Positions 62,885 to 64,000 of a stretch of DNA of 64,000 nucleotides are shown here, piece by piece. Origin of the DNA: Burkholderia vietnamiensis LMG 10929 (GTDB taxonomy: Bacteria > Pseudomonadota > Gammaproteobacteria > Burkholderiales > Burkholderiaceae); the NCBI RefSeq assembly GCF_000959445.1, contig NZ_CP009630.1, forward strand, positions 372,001-436,000, written 5' to 3'. The notes beneath the pieces were generated by a model. It was given only the letters and a program-made list of their open reading frames with translations. It was not told the DNA's origin and searched no databases. The stretch's first letter is position 1. Each line of letters begins with the position of its first letter. The position numbers were made by a program, and so were the translations under genes.

Positions 62885-63675
62885 TGATCGAACTGGACTA
62901 CGTCGACGACGGCGCGATCGCGTGCGCGACGCTCAAGCGTCCGCCCGCGAACGCCTTTACGGCCGACGGACTGCGGCAGCTGCAGGACACCGTCGCCGAA
63001 CTGAACGCGAACCCGCGCGTGCGCGCGCTGGTGATCACCGGCGACGGCCCGAAGTTCTTCAGCGCCGGCGCCGATCTGAACACGTTCGCCGACGGCGACG
63101 CCGCGGTCGCGCGCGCGATGGCCGCGCGCTTCGGCGCGGCGTTCGAGGCGCTGCACGACGCACGCGTCGTGACGATCGCGGCGATCAACGGCTATGCGAT
63201 GGGCGGCGGCCTCGAATGCGCGCTCGCGTGCGACATGCGCATCGCGGAGACGCATGCACAGATGGCGCTGCCCGAGGCGTCCGTCGGCCTGCTGCCGTGC
63301 GGGCTCGGCACGCAGACGCTGCCCTGGCTCGTCGGCGAAGGCTGGGCGAAGAAGATCATCCTGGCCGGCGCGCGCGTCGATGCGGCCACCGCGCTGCGCA
63401 TCGGGCTGGTCGAAGACGTCGTCGAAAGCGGCGCGGCGCGCGACGCGGCGCTGGCGCTCGCGCGCAACGTCGTGCGGCAGAGTCCGCATGCGCTCGCGTA
63501 CAGCAAGGAGCTGATCGGCCTCGCACGCCGCGGCGTGCCGCGCAGTGCGGCGCTCGCGGTCGAACGCGAACGCTTCGTCGACCTGTTCGATACCGCCGAT
63601 CCGCGCGAGGGCGTGGCCGCGTTTCTCGGCAAGCGCGCGCCGCAATGGCATACCGATGGAGATACGCAACGATGA
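62884..63675 (+). CDS. enoyl-CoA hydratase/isomerase family protein
   Basis: This 263-residue crotonase-fold enzyme has an oxyanion-hole loop (FFSAGADLNTF), GYAMGGGLECALACDMRIAE with the first catalytic glutamate, and LPEASVGLLPCGLGTQ. It likely hydrates methacrylyl-CoA to 3-hydroxyisobutyryl-CoA in valine breakdown. The start is ATG 62884, overlapping the mmsB stop by one base; GTG 62881 is also possible. Its stop overlaps the next start (ATGA). Confidence 0.88.
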   Translation: MIELDYVDDGAIACATLKRPPANAFTADGLRQLQDTVAELNANPRVRALVITGDGPKFFSAGADLNTFADGDAAVARAMAARFGAAFEALHDARVVTIAAINGYAMGGGLECALACDMRIAETHAQMALPEASVGLLPCGLGTQTLPWLVGEGWAKKIILAGARVDAATALRIGLVEDVVESGAARDAALALARNVVRQSPHALAYSKELIGLARRGVPRSAALAVERERFVDLFDTADPREGVAAFLGKRAPQWHTDGDTQR

Positions 63676-64000
63676 GCACGCCGATGACGACCGATGACCG
63701 CTTCGCGCAACCCGCGCCCGAGGTGCTGTTCCGCGTGGTGAACCGCGTGGCGTTGATCACGCTGAACCGGCCGGCCGCGCTCAATGCGTTGTCGTATTCG
63801 ATGATCGGCGAGCTGGCCGCGCTGCTCGAGCGCTGCCGCGGCGACGACCAGATCGTCGCGGTGGTGCTGCGCGGCGCCGGCGAGAAGGGCTTCTGCGCGG
63901 GCGGCGACGTGCGCGCGCTGCACCGGATGGTCGCGCAGCGCGAAACCTGGCTGCCGTTCTTCGTCGACGAGTACCGGCTCGACTACGCCATTCACACGTT
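63672..64000 (+). CDS. 3-hydroxyisobutyryl-CoA hydrolase, N-terminal part
   Basis: The first 109 residues are in the window; the gene runs off the right edge. The crotonase-fold start is clear: VALITLNRPAALNALSYSMI, the oxyanion loop GEKGFCAGGDVRAL and the HIBCH-typical FFVDEYRLDYAIHT. It splits 3-hydroxyisobutyryl-CoA to 3-hydroxyisobutyrate and CoA, linking the hydratase to MmsB. ATG 63672 overlaps the preceding stop. Confidence 0.87.
   Translation, partial: MSTPMTTDDRFAQPAPEVLFRVVNRVALITLNRPAALNALSYSMIGELAALLERCRGDDQIVAVVLRGAGEKGFCAGGDVRALHRMVAQRETWLPFFVDEYRLDYAIHT

Overview
The window is GC-rich, tightly packed proteobacterial DNA. It very probably comes from the Burkholderia cepacia complex. 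The evidence is a near-identical match, recalled from memory, between the gene at 30215-31516 and the 2,2-dialkylglycine decarboxylase characterised from that group, together with Burkholderia-typical small families (DUF4148, DUF3331, DUF2917). Strong GC bias at the third codon position creates long mirror-image open frames opposite most real genes. No rRNA, CRISPR array, integrase or intact insertion sequence was seen. There is one tRNA gene, tRNA-Leu(GAG).

Layout, left half. 1-7182: the start of a malic enzyme gene, a LysR regulator, then a carnitine operon (caiX, cdhC, cdhA, cdhB, an alpha/beta hydrolase, gamma-butyrobetaine dioxygenase) that can take gamma-butyrobetaine through carnitine to glycine betaine. 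7200-8982: two small Burkholderia proteins and a sparsely coding gap. 8983-18227: a complete non-phosphorylating L-fucose operon with five enzymes, a ribose-type ABC transporter and a GntR/FadR regulator. Its ATPase gene is broken by a frameshift in a GC-dinucleotide run near 13955. 18244-19488: a D-amino-acid-dehydrogenase-like flavoprotein. 19489-22557: a lower-GC accessory patch with unknown proteins and a SymE-type toxin. 22558-28345: a liv branched-chain amino acid ABC transporter (livJHMGF) behind a strong promoter and a structured leader of about 275 nt.

Layout, right half. 28437-32477: a glyoxalase-fold protein, an AraC/DUF2000 pair, and divergent dgdA/dgdR. 33007-37629: a secreted beta-helix protein, a NarL-type response regulator and a hybrid histidine kinase. 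38016-39573: tRNA-Leu and a leucine-rich-repeat protein kinase. 39612-41994: a LysE-type exporter and a periplasmic copper group (DUF2946, CopC, PCu(A)C, a 58-residue membrane protein). 42089-44388: a ferredoxin and an AcoR-like sigma-54 activator. 44697-48341: small proteins, then a three-gene operon (unknown protein, tautomerase, metallo-beta-lactamase fold) divergent from a GcvA-type LysR gene. 48433-55943: a purine permease, small proteins, a Tat-exported HAD phosphatase, and an NfeD/slipin pair. 56055-64000: an AraC regulator divergent from a distal valine/isobutyrate operon (acyl-CoA dehydrogenase, acyl-CoA synthetase, mmsA, mmsB, enoyl-CoA hydratase, 3-hydroxyisobutyryl-CoA hydrolase cut by the window edge).

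Taken together this is a catabolic-versatility region: quaternary amines, deoxy sugars, branched-chain amino acids and dialkyl amino acids each have their own uptake, enzymes and regulator. The least ordinary items are the frameshifted fucose ATPase, the acyl-ester hydrolase in the carnitine operon, the SymE locus with its upstream hairpin, the liv leader, and the LRR-kinase fusion.
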